Assembly: GCA_020831895.1 (NCBI GenBank) | Contig: JAFIFS010000083.1 | Span: forward strand, 1-39,748 | Origin: Chromatiales bacterium | GTDB taxonomy: Bacteria; Pseudomonadota; Gammaproteobacteria; Steroidobacterales; GCA-2729495 | Direction of reading: 5' to 3' | Length of the DNA: 39,748 bases | Shown here: positions 39,630-39,748 of the stretch, one piece after another | How the letters are laid out: each line of letters starts with the position of its first letter | How positions within the stretch are numbered: the first letter of the stretch is position 1 | Made by a program: the position numbers and the translations under genes | Notes under the pieces: generated by a model | The model's input: the letters and a program-made list of their open reading frames with translations, nothing else | What the model was told of the DNA's origin: nothing | Database searches by the model: none

Positions 39630-39748
39630 CTCATTGCCTTGCCTTCCGCCCTCGTAGTGACGCGCCCTCAGGAGGCCCGCAAGGCCCCACGCACCACGAC
39701 CCAACCCAGAGCGGACCCGGCCGCCCCCACCACGCCGCCCCCGCCCAC
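39630..39748. other. C-rich terminal stretch, no feature
   Basis: There is no gene or clear signal here. The last ~60 bases are almost free of T and consist largely of CCC-containing triplets. This mirrors the G-rich first ~95 bases of the window and suggests unreliable contig ends. Confidence 0.5.

Overview
The window is a GC-rich (mid-60s % by eye) stretch of chromosome from a gammaproteobacterium. It is densely packed with housekeeping genes and contains no prophage, insertion sequence, CRISPR array, tRNA or rRNA that I can support. Gene content and order place it in Gammaproteobacteria: a dcw cluster ending ftsA-ftsZ-lpxC, then a DUF721 gene, an M23 peptidase gene and secA-mutT, followed by pilA-pilB-pilC-pilD-coaE-zapD, pilSR next to sucCD, and bamD/rluD-pgeF-clpB. 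The murB gene inside the dcw cluster and the pilSR-sucCD linkage resemble Xanthomonadales/Chromatiales-type lineages more than enterics or Pseudomonas. This taxonomic reading rests on remembered gene order only.

Layout. (1) 1-9394: peptidoglycan precursor and division genes ftsW(partial)-murG-murC-murB-ddlB-ftsQ-ftsA-ftsZ, then lpxC. The first seven genes are linked by six stop/start overlaps. ftsZ is followed by a strong hairpin, and lpxC has its own promoter candidate. (2) 9409-14399: a DciA-like DUF721 gene divergent from an M23 peptidase gene, a structured 323-bp intergenic region, a TTG-started secA with an apparent extra segment, and mutT. (3) 14412-17350: an envelope operon encoding an AI-2E-family permease, a four- to five-helix membrane protein and a two-HKD phospholipase D/cardiolipin synthase. 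(4) 17364-26632, all on the minus strand: pilS-pilR, pilA, pilB-pilC-pilD, coaE, zapD. pilA has a near-consensus sigma-54 promoter, phased upstream TGACG half-sites and a textbook terminator. pilD has no canonical start codon for its conserved first helix. (5) 26827-30565: sucC-sucD and glutamine-dependent nadE. (6) 30566-31608: a REP-like palindrome with 20-bp tandem repeats between convergent nadE and bamD, then bamD divergent from rluD. (7) 31609-36003: rluD-pgeF-clpB, with a near-consensus sigma-32 promoter before clpB. (8) 36039-39629: an fmdB-like zinc-ribbon gene with a histidine-rich tail, a DUF502 membrane protein, aspS with residues diagnostic of a non-discriminating enzyme, and an alpha/beta hydrolase.

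Functionally, the window combines cell-wall synthesis and septation, outer-membrane biogenesis (LpxC, BamD), protein export (SecA), type IV pilus assembly with its two-component control, the succinyl-CoA synthetase step of the TCA cycle, NAD synthesis, rRNA modification and heat-shock disaggregation.

I did not find a clear, previously undescribed multi-gene system. The most interesting items are small-scale: the pilD start, the SecA insertion, the secA upstream region (palindrome, G-tracts, hairpins), the pilA enhancer-like array, the REP/tandem-repeat unit, the His-rich FmdB tail and the possible leaderless mRNAs. The first ~95 bp and last ~100 bp are compositionally odd (G-rich and C-rich) and may be low-quality contig ends.
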